DNA from: Phaeovulum vinaykumarii
GTDB lineage: Bacteria; Pseudomonadota; Alphaproteobacteria; Rhodobacterales; Rhodobacteraceae
Direction: 5' to 3'
DNA: 64,000 nucleotides
Assembly: GCF_900156695.1 (NCBI RefSeq)
Contig: NZ_FTOM01000001.1
Coordinates: 310,001 to 374,000, forward strand
Part shown: positions 1-9,343 of the stretch, piece after piece
How the letters are laid out: each line of letters opens with the position of its first letter
Position numbering within the stretch: the first letter of the stretch is position 1
Notes under the pieces: generated by a model
Told to the model about the DNA's origin: nothing
Databases searched by the model: none
What the model saw: only the letters and a program-made list of their open reading frames with translations
Program-made: the position numbers and the translations under genes

Positions 1-848
1 GTGGCCTCGCTCTGGGCCAGGATCTCGTCGGCCAGCGCCGCCATCACCCCCGCCTCGGGCGTCTCGGCCTCGATGCCGGCGACGCCCAGGCGGGTATTGG
101 CCGACACCCATTCCTCAAGCTCGCGGTAAAAGCGGTTTTGCCCATGCGAGGCGAAGAGATCGAGAAGCCCCACCACGAGCGAGCCCGCAAGCCCCAGCAG
201 CGACGAGGAAAACGCCGTGCCCATGCCGCCCAGCTGGCTTTCGAGCCCGCCCATCAGCTTGCCGAAGACCTCGACCCCGGTCTCGCCCTCGGCCGGGGCC
301 AGCGCGCGGATCGTGTCGACCACCGCCGGCACGGTCGTGGCCAACCCGTAGAAGGTGCCCAGCAGCCCCAGAAAGATCAGAAGGCCGGACAGATAGCGGG
401 TGATGTCGCGGGCCTCGTCGATGCGGGTGGCCACCGATTCGAGGATCGAGCGCGCCGAGCCCGAGGACAGCCCGAAGCCCAGCCGCTGCCCGCGCAGAAG
501 CGCCGCCAGGGGCGCCAGCAGGCGCGGGGCGCGCCGCCGGCCCGCGCCCGCGCCCTCGGTGCCTGCGCCTTGGGTGCCGACATAGCTCTCGATCCAGCTG
601 ACCGAGACGACCAGTTGCACCACCTGCCAGAAGCACGCCAGCACCCCCAGCACGAAGACGCCCAGGATCAGCCCGTTGAGCCAGGGATTGGACAGGAAGA
701 TGGAATAGATCCGGCCATAGGCAAAATGACCGCCCGCCGCCACCAGGCCCAGCACGATCAGCATCAGCAGCACCTGCCGGACGGGTTGGGAAAACCGCGT
801 CTCGACATGCCGTTGAGGCGCTGCTGCCGCGCCTTCGGGATTGCTCAT
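1..848 (-). CDS. MotA/TolQ/ExbB-type proton channel protein, C-terminus outside the window
   Basis: Inner-membrane channel subunit of the MotA/TolQ/ExbB superfamily. Such proteins pair with a MotB/TolR/ExbD-like partner to couple proton flow to work in the envelope. The frame starts at the ATG at 848 (MSNPEGAAAAPQ) and stays open to the window edge, giving about 282 visible residues. Hydrophobic segments are visible at about residues 25-42, 57-80, 152-173 and 208-232. The last two hold the GLLGTFYGL and Gly/Ser-rich GTAFSSSLLGLAG stretches typical of the MotA_ExbB domain. A Gly/Ala/Arg-rich cytoplasmic linker lies near 90-120. The partner gene would be expected further left, outside the window. 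Family assignment is firm; the specific process served cannot be told. Confidence 0.8.
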   Translation of the reverse strand, partial: MSNPEGAAAAPQRHVETRFSQPVRQVLLMLIVLGLVAAGGHFAYGRIYSIFLSNPWLNGLILGVFVLGVLACFWQVVQLVVSVSWIESYVGTQGAGTEGAGAGRRRAPRLLAPLAALLRGQRLGFGLSSGSARSILESVATRIDEARDITRYLSGLLIFLGLLGTFYGLATTVPAVVDTIRALAPAEGETGVEVFGKLMGGLESQLGGMGTAFSSSLLGLAGSLVVGLLDLFASHGQNRFYRELEEWVSANTRLGVAGIEAETPEAGVMAALADEILAQSEA

Positions 849-1185
849 GCCTGCCCCCTTCGCCACCGACGGGCCCCCCTGCGCGGCCCGCGGCACCTTT
901 CGGTCCCGTGTTTGCGCGGGGTGTTTGCTCGGGGGCCTGCCCCCCGTTTCGCCGCCGACGTTCCCCGCCGGCAGCCCTGATCCGACGCGCGAAGGATAGG
1001 CGTGCGGCGGAATGCTGCCAAGGGGCAACCTCGTGTCGCATTTCCCCCGCTGGCCCTTTCCGGATGCCGACGTTAAGGTGCGCGCGCGCCGGCCCGAGGG
1101 CCGGTCGCATCCGCCTTCGTGCGCGCGGGCCCCGCCGGGGTTCGGGCGTCGCCGGGGGCGAGGGGCGATCAAGGACGGGGGACCG
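849..1185. other. Intergenic region between two divergent genes
   Basis: About 340 bases between the divergent ExbB-like and DUF2125 genes. Both promoters should lie here, but I see no convincing -35/-10 pair, no terminator and no further coding region. Confidence 0.4.
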
Positions 1186-2199
1186 ATGGGACGTCTGATT
1201 TGGATCTTGCTGGGGCTGGCCTTGTGCTGGGACGGGGTATGGTTTGCGGCCACGGGGGCGGCACGTTCGGCCGTCCAGGCCGAGATCGACACCACCCCGC
1301 AGGTCACGGTTGCCGAGATCACCCGCACCGGCTTTCCGCTGAGCTTCGGGCTGCGTGCGCGCGACATCACCGTGACCAGCCGCGGGGGCGCGGTGGAATG
1401 GGCGGCCCCGCAGATCGTGCTGCGCGCGCCCGGCATCGCCCCGCATCAGCCGCGGCTGAAGGGCTATCCCGGCCAGACGCTGCGCCTGGGCGAGCAGACC
1501 TATCGGCTGGACTTCGCGGCCATGACCGGGGGCGCGGATGTGGCGCTGTCGGCGGCGATGACGCTGCAAGCGGCCGATCTGCGGCTGGATGCGCCGCAGC
1601 TGGTGCCCCAGGACATGCCCGGCGGCCCCGCCGCGGTGTCGGCCGATGCGGTCGCGCTGGAGGTGACGCAGGCCGCGCCCGGCATGGTCGAGATCAAGGG
1701 CGGGATCGACGCGCTGGCGCTGCCCGAGACGCTGGCGGCCGAGCTGCGCGCCCGCGCCGAAAGCCTGCCGGCGCCTGGCCTGCCCGAGGTGATCGAGCGC
1801 ATCGGCCTGCGCCTGCGCGCCACGCTCGACGCGCCGCTGGACCGCGCCGCGCTCGATGCCGCCCCGAAGCTCACCGCGCTCGACATCGACGAGATCGGCC
1901 TGCGCTGGGGCGCGCTGGCGCTGGCGGCACAGGGCCGTCTGGACATCGACGCCCAGGGCCGCCCCGAGGGCCGCGTGACGCTGCGCACCACGCGCTGGCG
2001 CGAGATGCTGTCGATGGCCGCGGATCTGGGCGTGATCGACCCGCAGATGGAGCCCTCGCTGGCCTCGATGCTGCAAAGCTTTGCCGTGCAGGATGCGGCG
2101 GGCGGCGACAGCCTCGATCTGCCGCTGATCTTCCAGAACGGACTGATGAGCCTCGGGCCGCTGCCACTGGGCCCGGCCCCGCGCCTTCTGGCCCGCTGA
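1186..2199 (+). CDS. DUF2125 domain-containing exported protein
   Basis: A 337-residue protein of the DUF2125 family, common in Rhodobacteraceae and of unknown function. I chose the ATG at 1186 because the protein then begins with a signal-like hydrophobic stretch (about residues 3-20, IWILLGLALCWDG) and the A-rich GGGGAC just upstream can act as ribosome site. Longer in-frame starts would add an Arg/Pro-rich shadow segment. The rest is soluble, rich in beta-type alternation and low in Cys, as expected of a periplasmic or membrane-tethered protein. A hairpin follows the stop. No operon partner: the next gene is 230 bases away. Confidence 0.7.
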   Translation: MGRLIWILLGLALCWDGVWFAATGAARSAVQAEIDTTPQVTVAEITRTGFPLSFGLRARDITVTSRGGAVEWAAPQIVLRAPGIAPHQPRLKGYPGQTLRLGEQTYRLDFAAMTGGADVALSAAMTLQAADLRLDAPQLVPQDMPGGPAAVSADAVALEVTQAAPGMVEIKGGIDALALPETLAAELRARAESLPAPGLPEVIERIGLRLRATLDAPLDRAALDAAPKLTALDIDEIGLRWGALALAAQGRLDIDAQGRPEGRVTLRTTRWREMLSMAADLGVIDPQMEPSLASMLQSFAVQDAAGGDSLDLPLIFQNGLMSLGPLPLGPAPRLLAR

Positions 2200-2223
2200 A
2201 CATCGCCGACGCGCACGACCATC

Positions 2224-2249
2224 GGGGCGCGCCGCAGGGCGCGCCCTTT
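2224..2249 (+). terminator. Possible terminator after the DUF2125 gene
   Basis: Stem GGGCGCGC (2225-2232) pairs with GCGCGCCC (2239-2246) across a 6-base loop and is followed by TTT. The T run is short, so termination is plausible rather than certain. Confidence 0.45.
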
Positions 2250-2433
2250 CCCGTTTCCCCCGACGGCATCAGACCGTCGATAGCCTCTGGACAGAGCCCC
2301 TTGCCCTGCTAACCTGACTGCGACAAAACGACCGACACCCGGAGCGACCGCCCCGCCTTCGGCGGACCCCCAAAGCCCCCGGACACGGCGCCGATCAATT
2401 CCGAAATTTCCACGAAAGACACCCGAGGAACCC

Positions 2434-3828
2434 ATGCCCGACGATTTCGACCCCGAGGCGCTTGCTGACGTCCTGACCCTCATCGACGACAATCTCGAGG
2501 ATTCCCTCGAACGCCTGGGCTCGCTGCTCGCCATCCCCTCGATCTCGACCGATCCCGCGCATGAGGGCGATTGCGCCCGCGCCGCCGACTGGCTGATGCA
2601 CGAGCTGCGCGAGCTGGGCTTTCAGGCCAGCATCCGCCCCACCCCCGGTCATCCGATGGTGATCGGCCACCATCCCGGCCCCGGACGCCACATCCTGTTC
2701 TACGGCCATTACGACGTGCAGCCGGTCGACCCGCTGGATCTGTGGTCCACCGACCCCTTCACCCCGGTGATCGAGGACGGCCCCAACGGCCGCTGCATCC
2801 GTGCGCGCGGCGCCTCGGACGACAAGGGCCAGCTGATGACCTTCCTCGAGGCCTGCCGGGCCTGGCGCGAGGTCACGGGCAGCCTGCCGGGCAATCTGAC
2901 CGTCTTCTTCGAGGGCGAGGAGGAATCGGGCTCGCCGTCGCTCGTGCCGTTCATGAAGGACAATGCCGACGAATTGCGCGCCGATCTGGCGCTGATCTGC
3001 GACACCGGGCTCTTTGCCGATCACACGCCGGGCATCGTGACCCAGCTGCGCGGCCTTCTGGGCGAGGAGATCGTGATCCGCGGCCCGTCCAAGGATCTGC
3101 ATTCGGGCATGTATGGCGGCGCGGCCATGAACCCCGCGCGGGTGCTGGTGCGCATCCTGGCGGGCCTGCATGACGATCAGGGCCGGGTGACGCTGCCGGG
3201 CTTTTATGACGGCGTCGAGGATCTGCCCCCCGAGATCGCCGCGCAATGGGAGGCGCTGTCCTTCGACCCGGCGCGGTTCCTGGGCGGCGTGGGCCTGTCG
3301 ACCCCGGCGGGCGAGGCCGGGCGTTCGGCGCTCGAGATGATCTGGTCGCGCCCCACCTGCGAGATCAACGGCCTTGTGTCGGGCTATACCGGCGCGGGCT
3401 TCAAGACGGTGCTGCCGGCCGAGGCGCGCGCCAAGGTGTCGTTCCGCCTGGTGCCGGGACAGGATCCGCAGGCCATCCGCGCCGCCCTGCGCGCCCATGT
3501 CGAAGCCGCGCTGCCGCCCGATTGCACCGCCGAGTTCCACCCCCACGGCGCCAGCCGCGCCGCGCGCATGGCAACCGACGACCCCGCCTTCGAGGCCGCG
3601 CGTCAGGCCCTGGGCGCGGAATGGGACCGGCCCGCGGCCTTCGTGGGCTGCGGCGGCTCGATCCCGATCGCGGGGCATTTCAAGACCATCCTCGACATGG
3701 ATTCGATGCTGATCGGCTTTGGCCGCGACGACGACCAGATCCATTCCCCGAACGAGAAATACGACCTCGAGTGCTTTCACAAGGGCATCCGCTCCTGGGC
3801 GCGGGTGCTGGCGCGGATCGCCGGCTGA
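2434..3828 (+). CDS. M20 family metallopeptidase (dipeptidase)
   Basis: A 464-residue zinc aminoacyl-peptidase of the M20/M25/M40 family, cytoplasmic, probably hydrolysing dipeptides or related amides. The two-metal site is visible: GHYDVQP (His92, Asp94), ASDDKG (bridging Asp about 129), EGEEESGS (catalytic and metal Glu about 162-164), CDTG (Asp190) and a C-terminal IHSPNE motif with the last metal His. The lid/dimerisation domain occupies roughly residues 215-370. Length fits the family. The ATG at 2434 is preceded by GAGGAA. It stands alone and is closed by a strong terminator. The exact substrate is not predictable from sequence. Confidence 0.88.
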   Translation: MPDDFDPEALADVLTLIDDNLEDSLERLGSLLAIPSISTDPAHEGDCARAADWLMHELRELGFQASIRPTPGHPMVIGHHPGPGRHILFYGHYDVQPVDPLDLWSTDPFTPVIEDGPNGRCIRARGASDDKGQLMTFLEACRAWREVTGSLPGNLTVFFEGEEESGSPSLVPFMKDNADELRADLALICDTGLFADHTPGIVTQLRGLLGEEIVIRGPSKDLHSGMYGGAAMNPARVLVRILAGLHDDQGRVTLPGFYDGVEDLPPEIAAQWEALSFDPARFLGGVGLSTPAGEAGRSALEMIWSRPTCEINGLVSGYTGAGFKTVLPAEARAKVSFRLVPGQDPQAIRAALRAHVEAALPPDCTAEFHPHGASRAARMATDDPAFEAARQALGAEWDRPAAFVGCGGSIPIAGHFKTILDMDSMLIGFGRDDDQIHSPNEKYDLECFHKGIRSWARVLARIAG

Positions 3829-3858
3829 GGCCCGCCCGATCTGCGGGACAACCAAGAA

Positions 3859-3885
3859 GGGGCGCCGGTCATCCGGCGCCCCTTT
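3859..3885 (+). terminator. Rho-independent terminator of the dipeptidase gene
   Basis: Perfect 10-bp stem GGGGCGCCGG/CCGGCGCCCC with a TCAT loop followed by TTT, 30 bases after the stop codon. Confidence 0.75.
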
Positions 3886-3953
3886 CGCATCCGCCGTGCC
3901 CCCTGGCGGGCCCGCGGCGCGGGGGTTGCGGCATGTCGCCCTGCGACAGGCTG

Positions 3954-3982
3954 TCAAATATGTATTGCGTGAACATATTTGA
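3954..3982. promoter_or_regulatory. Dyad operator candidate upstream of the octaheme reductase operon
   Basis: TCAAATATG and CATATTTGA form a perfect 9-bp inverted repeat separated by 11 bases, in a locally AT-rich island 63 bases upstream of the reductase start. Two-turn symmetry suggests a dimeric regulator. It does not match the FNR consensus. The regulator is unknown. Confidence 0.55.
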
Positions 3983-4045
3983 TCACCTAGAGTTGTTCCA
4001 GTCAGGCGCGGTCGGGACAGACGCGCCAAGCTGGAGGTTTCGGGC

Positions 4046-5821
4046 ATGCCGCGCATCTCGAACGGACAGGCGCGAACAGCCTGTGCCGATTGGATTTTCA
4101 TTTCCATTTCAAAGGTCTCGATGGGGCTGGGCGTTGCGGCACTGGCCGCGGCGGCCACCGCAAGCGGGGCGCGCGCCGATGAGGTGCCCGCGGTCCTGGC
4201 GGCGCTGACCACCCCCCAGAGCCTGCCGCATTCGACGGCCGATCACGCGAAGTTCAAGGAATTGCAGGGGCCTTTCGCCTCGGGCCCCGAGGTCACGGCC
4301 GCCTGTCTGTCGTGCCATACCGAGGCCGGCGATCAGGTCATGCATTCGCTGCACTGGACCTGGGATTACACCCATCCCGTGACCGGGCAGGAGCTGGGCA
4401 AGGCCAACGTCATCAACGCCTTTTGCGGTAATGTCGCCTCGAACGAGACCCGCTGCACCTCGTGCCATGCGGGCTATGGCTGGACCGATGTGCGCCAGTC
4501 CCCGCCCCCCGATGCCACCCGCGTCGATTGCCTGGCCTGCCACGACAATTCCGGCCAATACGCCAAGCAGGACAACCTGGCCGGCCACCCGCCGCTCGAT
4601 CCGGTCGCGCCCGGTGCCAAGACCATCACCGGGGCCCTGGCGACGGCGGTCGATCTGGGGCTTGCGGCGCGCTCGGTCGGCATGCCCACGCGCGAGAATT
4701 GCGGCTCGTGCCACTTTTACGGCGGCGGCGGCGACAACGTGAAACACGGCGACCTGTCGTCGGTGCTCTATCACCCCAGCGTGGATGTCGATGTGCACAT
4801 GTCGGCGGACGGGGCGAATTTCACCTGTCAGTCCTGCCACGAGACGATGGATCACCAGGTCGCCGGCTCGCGCTATCATACCGACGTCGATGACCGCGGC
4901 GCCGACCGCGCCCCCGGTGCCGCGCGCGGAACCGCAAGCTGCGTGTCGTGCCACGGCGAGCGGCCGCACCCGCAGACCTCGGTCGTGGGGGTCAAGCTCA
5001 ACGATCACACCGACCGCGTGGCCTGCGAAAGCTGTCACATCCCCAGTTTCGCGCGCGGCGGCGTGGCCACCAAGACCTGGTGGGACTGGTCCGAGGCCGG
5101 GCGTCTGGACGCCAACGGCAAGCCCATCCACGAAGACGGCTATGTCCAGGGCGACGGGCGGCATCTGCATACCTATCTGTCGACCAAGGGCGTGTTCCGC
5201 TGGGGCGAGAATGTCGTGCCCTATTACACCTGGTTCGACGGCGACATGACCTTCACCCTGGCCGAGGACCAGATCGACCCGACCGCGGTCGTCTCGATCA
5301 ACACGCCCCAGGGCAGCGCCACCGACCCGCAGTCGCGCATCTTCCCGTTCAAGCGGATGCAGGGCAAGCAGGTCTATGACGCGGGCCTGAACCGGCTGGC
5401 GATGTCCCATGTCTACGGGCCCACGACCGACACCGCCTTCTGGACCAACTTCGACTGGGACAAGTCGGTGCCCGTGGCCATGGCCTATGCGGGGCAGGAA
5501 TTCTCGGGCCAGATCGGCTTTGTCGAGACCGAGATGTTCTGGCCCATCGCCCACCAGGTCGCCCCGGCCAAGGACGCCGTGCAATGCGAGGAATGCCACG
5601 CCACGGGTGGCGGGCGCATGGCCTCGGTGCCCGGTGTCTATCTGCCCGGCAAGGGGCCGGGTCCGGCCGGCTGGATCGGCATGGTGCTGGTGGCGCTGGC
5701 GGCGATGGCGGTGATCGGACATTCGATCCTGCGGCTCTTCGGCAAGGGCGGCGGCCATCACGACGACGATGACGACGACGCGCCTTGCGCGACCTTTTTT
5801 GGAGGACCGAAGAATGGCTAA
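4046..5821 (+). CDS. otr: Octaheme tetrathionate reductase-family cytochrome c, membrane anchored
   Basis: A 591-residue periplasmic multiheme cytochrome resembling octaheme tetrathionate reductase, a family that reduces tetrathionate and, in vitro, nitrite and hydroxylamine. Eight CXXCH motifs are visible, at residues 87-91, 137-141, 162-166, 219-223, 261-265, 299-303, 327-331 and 514-518. An N-terminal signal region ends around ASGARA (about 39-44). A single membrane segment at about 542-564 and a cytoplasmic tail with a run of His and Asp follow, so the enzyme is tethered by its C-terminus. The ATG at 4046 has GGAGG eight bases upstream. The stop overlaps the next gene, a cytochrome b, by eight bases, implying quinol-linked electron supply. 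The physiological substrate is inferred from family only. Confidence 0.85.
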   Translation: MPRISNGQARTACADWIFISISKVSMGLGVAALAAAATASGARADEVPAVLAALTTPQSLPHSTADHAKFKELQGPFASGPEVTAACLSCHTEAGDQVMHSLHWTWDYTHPVTGQELGKANVINAFCGNVASNETRCTSCHAGYGWTDVRQSPPPDATRVDCLACHDNSGQYAKQDNLAGHPPLDPVAPGAKTITGALATAVDLGLAARSVGMPTRENCGSCHFYGGGGDNVKHGDLSSVLYHPSVDVDVHMSADGANFTCQSCHETMDHQVAGSRYHTDVDDRGADRAPGAARGTASCVSCHGERPHPQTSVVGVKLNDHTDRVACESCHIPSFARGGVATKTWWDWSEAGRLDANGKPIHEDGYVQGDGRHLHTYLSTKGVFRWGENVVPYYTWFDGDMTFTLAEDQIDPTAVVSINTPQGSATDPQSRIFPFKRMQGKQVYDAGLNRLAMSHVYGPTTDTAFWTNFDWDKSVPVAMAYAGQEFSGQIGFVETEMFWPIAHQVAPAKDAVQCEECHATGGGRMASVPGVYLPGKGPGPAGWIGMVLVALAAMAVIGHSILRLFGKGGGHHDDDDDDAPCATFFGGPKNG

Positions 5822-6467
5822 GCGGTGCGTCAAGGTCTATTCGGGCTTCAACCGGCTCTGGCACTGGTCGCAGGCGGCCTCGATCCTGGCGCTGCTGTTC
5901 ACCGGCGCGCGGATGATGGGGCTGCACCATCTGATCCCCTTCGGGATGGCGGTCACGATCCACACGCTGACGGCGATCGCGCTTCTGGTGCTGTGGGCCT
6001 TTGCCACCTTCTGGCTGTTCACCACCGAGAACTGGCGGCAGTTCATCCCGCGCCAGACCGGGCTGATCCAGGTGATGCGCTTTTATGCCTGGGGCGTCTT
6101 CCGCGGCGAGGACCACCCCTACCGCAAGGCCTATCAAAGCCGGCACAACCCGTTGCAGCGTCTGGCCTATCTGGCGCTCAAGGTGGTGCTGTTCCCGGCC
6201 ATCTGGACCACCGGGCTGCTGTATCTCAGCTATGATTTCTGGGACCACCTGCCCCAGGCGGCGGGCTGGCTGTCGGTGCTGGCGCAGGTGCATATCCTGG
6301 CCGCCTTCGCCATTGCCAGCTTCGTGGTGATCCACGTCTATCTGCTGACCATCGGGCATGGCTTCTGGAAACATGTGCGGCCCATGATCACCGGCTTCGA
6401 ACGTGTCGAGGTCTCGCCCGAGGCCGAGGCCTATTTCGCCGCCGAGCGCCCCGAACGCCTGCGCTGA
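5814..6467 (+). CDS. Cytochrome b561-type membrane subunit, electron donor to the octaheme reductase
   Basis: A 217-residue integral membrane protein of the diheme cytochrome b561/hydrogenase-cytochrome b fold, expected to oxidise quinol and pass electrons to the octaheme cytochrome. Four hydrophobic segments are visible, with candidate heme-ligand histidines in RLWHW (near residue 14), TIHTLTA, QVHIL and VIHVY. I chose the ATG at 5814 because GGAGGA lies seven bases upstream and the protein then starts MAKRCVKVYSGFNRLWHW, the usual start of this family. It overlaps the reductase stop by eight bases, so the two are translationally coupled. A terminator follows. Confidence 0.85.
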   Translation: MAKRCVKVYSGFNRLWHWSQAASILALLFTGARMMGLHHLIPFGMAVTIHTLTAIALLVLWAFATFWLFTTENWRQFIPRQTGLIQVMRFYAWGVFRGEDHPYRKAYQSRHNPLQRLAYLALKVVLFPAIWTTGLLYLSYDFWDHLPQAAGWLSVLAQVHILAAFAIASFVVIHVYLLTIGHGFWKHVRPMITGFERVEVSPEAEAYFAAERPERLR

Positions 6468-6485
6468 GCCGCACCCGCACAGAAG

Positions 6486-6518
6486 CGAAACGCGCGCGCC
6501 CAGGGGCGCGCGTTTTCG
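6486..6518. terminator. Terminator between convergent operons
   Basis: CGCGCGCCC (6493-6501) pairs with GGGCGCGCG (6504-6512), flanked by AAA on the left and TTTT on the right. The flanks allow it to work for the cytochrome operon on the plus strand and perhaps for the convergent cell wall operon. Confidence 0.7.
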
Positions 6519-6543
6519 TTTGGGCAACAGGGGGATGGGCGCG

Positions 6544-6789
6544 TCAGTCCGCGGGGCGGCGGCGCAGGCGGGCAAGGGCGTGGCGCACGGGCCAGCGCAG
6601 GACCGACAGCCCCCCCGCCAGAACCACAAGCCCCACCCAGGGGCCGTTCTGATAGGTGACCCAGCCCAGGATCGGCACCCCCGCCGCGATCAGCGCCCAG
6701 GCCGCCGGCCAGTGCATCCGGCGCGGCCCCAGCGCCGCGACATTGGCCACAAGCCCCCACAGACACGCCAGGATCAGCGAGCCCGTCAT
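6544..6789 (-). CDS. DUF2484 family small membrane protein
   Basis: An 81-residue, mostly hydrophobic protein of the DUF2484 family, which in Rhodobacteraceae sits directly after murC. The frame starts [12 protein letters not shown] and contains two or three membrane segments, with the conserved [19 protein letters not shown] stretch in the middle. Its ATG overlaps the murC stop (ATGA), showing tight coupling to peptidoglycan synthesis genes. Function is unknown. In related genomes murB follows; here the operon ends and a convergent cytochrome operon begins. Confidence 0.8.
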   Translation of the reverse strand: MTGSLILACLWGLVANVAALGPRRMHWPAAWALIAAGVPILGWVTYQNGPWVGLVVLAGGLSVLRWPVRHALARLRRRPAD

Positions 6790-8231
6790 GCCGCGCCGGC
6801 GGTGTCGAATTGCGCGCCCCATTCGGCCAGGGTCTCGGCCAGGCCCTGCGCCCAGGTCGAGATCGTCCCCGCCCCCAGGCAAACGACAATATCGCCCGGC
6901 CGCGCCTGTTCGCGCACCAGCCGCGCCAGGTCGGGTTCGTCGATCACCGCGCGGGCATGGCGGTGGCCATGCGCGATCAGCCCGGCCACCAGATCGTCGC
7001 GGCTGGCGCCGGGGATCGGATCCTCGCCCGCGGCATAGACCTCGGCGATGCCGACCACGTCGGCCTCGTTGAAACAGGTGCAGAAATCATCGAACAGGTT
7101 GGACAGGCGCGAATAGCGGTGCGGCTGGTGGACCGCGATCACCCGCGCGCCCGGACGCCCCGCGATCGCCTGCCGCGCCGCCTTGAGCACCGCGGCGATC
7201 TCGACCGGGTGGTGGCCGTAATCGTCGATGATGGCGATGCCCGCGACCTCGCCGACCTTGGTGAAGCGCCGGTTCACACCGCCGAAATTGGCCAGCGCGG
7301 CGCGGATCTCGTCCATCTTCATGCCCAGATGGCGCGCCACCGCCACCGCGCCCAGCGCGTTCGACACGTTATGATCGCCCGGCATCGGCAGGGTGCAGCC
7401 CTCGATCACGGCGCCGGTGCCTTCGCCCTGAAGGGCAATGTCGAACTGCGCCACGCCGTTTTCATAGCGCAGGTTGATCGCGCGCACATCGGCCTGGGCG
7501 TTGAAGCCGAAGGTCACGATGCGCCGGTCGGTGACGCGGCCCACCAGCGCCTGCACCTCGGCGTGGTCGGTGCAGCAGACCGCCAGCCCGTAGAAGGGGA
7601 TGTTCGAGACGAAATCGAAGAAGCCCTTGCGCAGCGCCTCGAAGCTGCCCCAGTGCTCCATGTGCTCGGGGTCGATATTGGTCACCACGGCGATGGTGGC
7701 GGGCAGGCGGTTGAAGCTGCCGTCGCTCTCGTCGGCCTCGACCACCATCCATTCGCCCGCGCCCGCGCGCGCGTTCGAGCCATAGGCATGGATGATGCCG
7801 CCGTTGATGACGGTGGGGTCAAAGCCGCCCTTGTCCAGCAGCGTGGCGACCATGGTCGTGGTGGTGGTCTTGCCATGCGTTCCGGCGATGGCGATGTTCG
7901 AGCGCAGCCGCATCAGCTCGGCCAGCATCTCGGCGCGGCGCACCACCGGCAGGCCGCGCCGGCGCGCCTCCTCAAGCTCGGGGTTGCCCTTCTTGATCGC
8001 CGAGGAAATCACCACCACCGCGGCCTCGCCCAGGTTCTCGGCGCGCTGGCCCTCGAAGACCGAGGCGCCCAGCTCCTCGAGCCGGCGGGTGATCTTCGAG
8101 GCCTTGGCGTCCGAGCCCTGCACCCGGAAGCCCTGCGTCATCAGCACCTCGGCAATGCCCGACATGCCGATGCCGCCGATCCCGACGAAATGGATGGGGC
8201 CCAGCTCGCCGGGCAGTTTGGTGGCATTCAT
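6786..8231 (-). CDS. murC: UDP-N-acetylmuramate--L-alanine ligase
   Basis: A 481-residue cytoplasmic ATP-dependent ligase that adds L-alanine to UDP-MurNAc, the first amino acid of the peptidoglycan stem peptide. The N-terminal UDP-binding Rossmann motif [17 protein letters not shown] is at about 14-30, the Mur-ligase P-loop [11 protein letters not shown] at 116-126, and the C-terminal domain carries [10 protein letters not shown] and HQPHRYSR, all diagnostic for MurC. Length matches the family. It overlaps murG upstream and DUF2484 downstream by four bases each. Confidence 0.96.
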   Translation of the reverse strand: MNATKLPGELGPIHFVGIGGIGMSGIAEVLMTQGFRVQGSDAKASKITRRLEELGASVFEGQRAENLGEAAVVVISSAIKKGNPELEEARRRGLPVVRRAEMLAELMRLRSNIAIAGTHGKTTTTTMVATLLDKGGFDPTVINGGIIHAYGSNARAGAGEWMVVEADESDGSFNRLPATIAVVTNIDPEHMEHWGSFEALRKGFFDFVSNIPFYGLAVCCTDHAEVQALVGRVTDRRIVTFGFNAQADVRAINLRYENGVAQFDIALQGEGTGAVIEGCTLPMPGDHNVSNALGAVAVARHLGMKMDEIRAALANFGGVNRRFTKVGEVAGIAIIDDYGHHPVEIAAVLKAARQAIAGRPGARVIAVHQPHRYSRLSNLFDDFCTCFNEADVVGIAEVYAAGEDPIPGASRDDLVAGLIAHGHRHARAVIDEPDLARLVREQARPGDIVVCLGAGTISTWAQGLAETLAEWGAQFDTAGAA

Positions 8232-9343
8232 CGCGCGGCCTCTGCGTGAAGGGACAGGACAAGATCGACAAGACGGTCGGTGGCATCGGGAATGCCGGCG
8301 CCGGCCGCGGCCTGGGCCATGCGCAGCGCGCCGTCGGCATCGCCCAGAACCCGCGCCACCTCCTGCGCCAGGGTGTCGGGGGCCAGCCGGCTCTCGGGAA
8401 TGACGATGGCGCCCCCGGCCTGGGACAGACCGCGGGCATTGGCGCTTTGATGATCGCCCGCGGCGGCGGCATAGGGCACCAGGATCGCCGGCCGCCCGAT
8501 GACGGAAATATCGGCCACCGAGCTTGCCCCTGCGCGCGAGATGACCAGCTGCGCCTCGGCGATGCGGCGGGCGACATCCGCAAAGAAGGGGGCGACCTCG
8601 GCGTCGATCCCGGCCGCGGCATAGGCGGCGGTGGCACGTTCGCCATCCTCGGCGCGGGCCTGATGCGCCACGCGCAGCCGCGCGCGCAGATCGGCCGGCA
8701 GCGCGGCCAGCGCGGCGGGCACCACATCCGACAGGATGCGCGCGCCCTGGCTGCCGCCGATGACCAGAAGGCTCATCGGATAATCGCCCGGCGCGATATA
8801 GGGGGCACCGGCGCGTTCGGCCACCGCGGCGCGCACGGGGTTGCCGGTGTGCACCCCCGCCACCCCCGCAGGCAGATCGGTCGGCCAGGTGCCGCAGGCC
8901 ACGCGGCTGACGCGGCGGGCGAAGATGCGGTTGACCCGGCCCATCACGCCATTCTGTTCATGGATCGCGCGCGGCAGGCGCAAAAGCGTGGCCGCCGCCA
9001 GCGCCGGGATGCTGGGATAGCCGCCAAAGCCCACCACCACCGCCGGCCGGTCCCGCAACGCCGAAACGGTGGCCGCCATCACCCCCGCCCCCACGCGCAA
9101 GGGCGTCAGCGCGCGCGCCACAAGACCGCCCCGCGCGAAGGTCGCCGAGGATACCTCGACGATCTCGACCGCCGGGGGAAATCCGCCCGCATAGCGCGCG
9201 CCGCGCACATCGGTCGACAGCCGCACCCGCCAGCCGCGCGCCAACATCGCCTCGGCCAGCGCCTGGGCGGGGAACATGTGCCCGCCCGTGCCCCCGGCCG
9301 CGATCAGCAGAAGCGGCGCCTTTCGGGCCCCTGCGCCCGCCAT
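8228..9343 (-). CDS. murG: UDP-GlcNAc:lipid I N-acetylglucosaminyltransferase
   Basis: A 371-residue peripheral membrane glycosyltransferase that converts lipid I to lipid II on the inner face of the cytoplasmic membrane. The N-terminal [17 protein letters not shown] (about 15-30) is the MurG glycine-rich motif, and the C-terminal donor domain has VIGGSQGA and [13 protein letters not shown] take the ATG at 9343, which shares its A with the ftsW stop (TGATG); a GTG one codon upstream is equally possible. The gene overlaps murC by four bases. Confidence 0.94.
   Translation of the reverse strand: MAGAGARKAPLLLIAAGGTGGHMFPAQALAEAMLARGWRVRLSTDVRGARYAGGFPPAVEIVEVSSATFARGGLVARALTPLRVGAGVMAATVSALRDRPAVVVGFGGYPSIPALAAATLLRLPRAIHEQNGVMGRVNRIFARRVSRVACGTWPTDLPAGVAGVHTGNPVRAAVAERAGAPYIAPGDYPMSLLVIGGSQGARILSDVVPAALAALPADLRARLRVAHQARAEDGERATAAYAAAGIDAEVAPFFADVARRIAEAQLVISRAGASSVADISVIGRPAILVPYAAAAGDHQSANARGLSQAGGAIVIPESRLAPDTLAQEVARVLGDADGALRMAQAAAGAGIPDATDRLVDLVLSLHAEAAR

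Noticed and set aside
3954-3982. FNR/CRP-type site in front of the octaheme reductase
   Set aside because: The half-sites TCAAATATG/CATATTTGA and the 11-base spacer do not fit TTGAT-N4-ATCAA.
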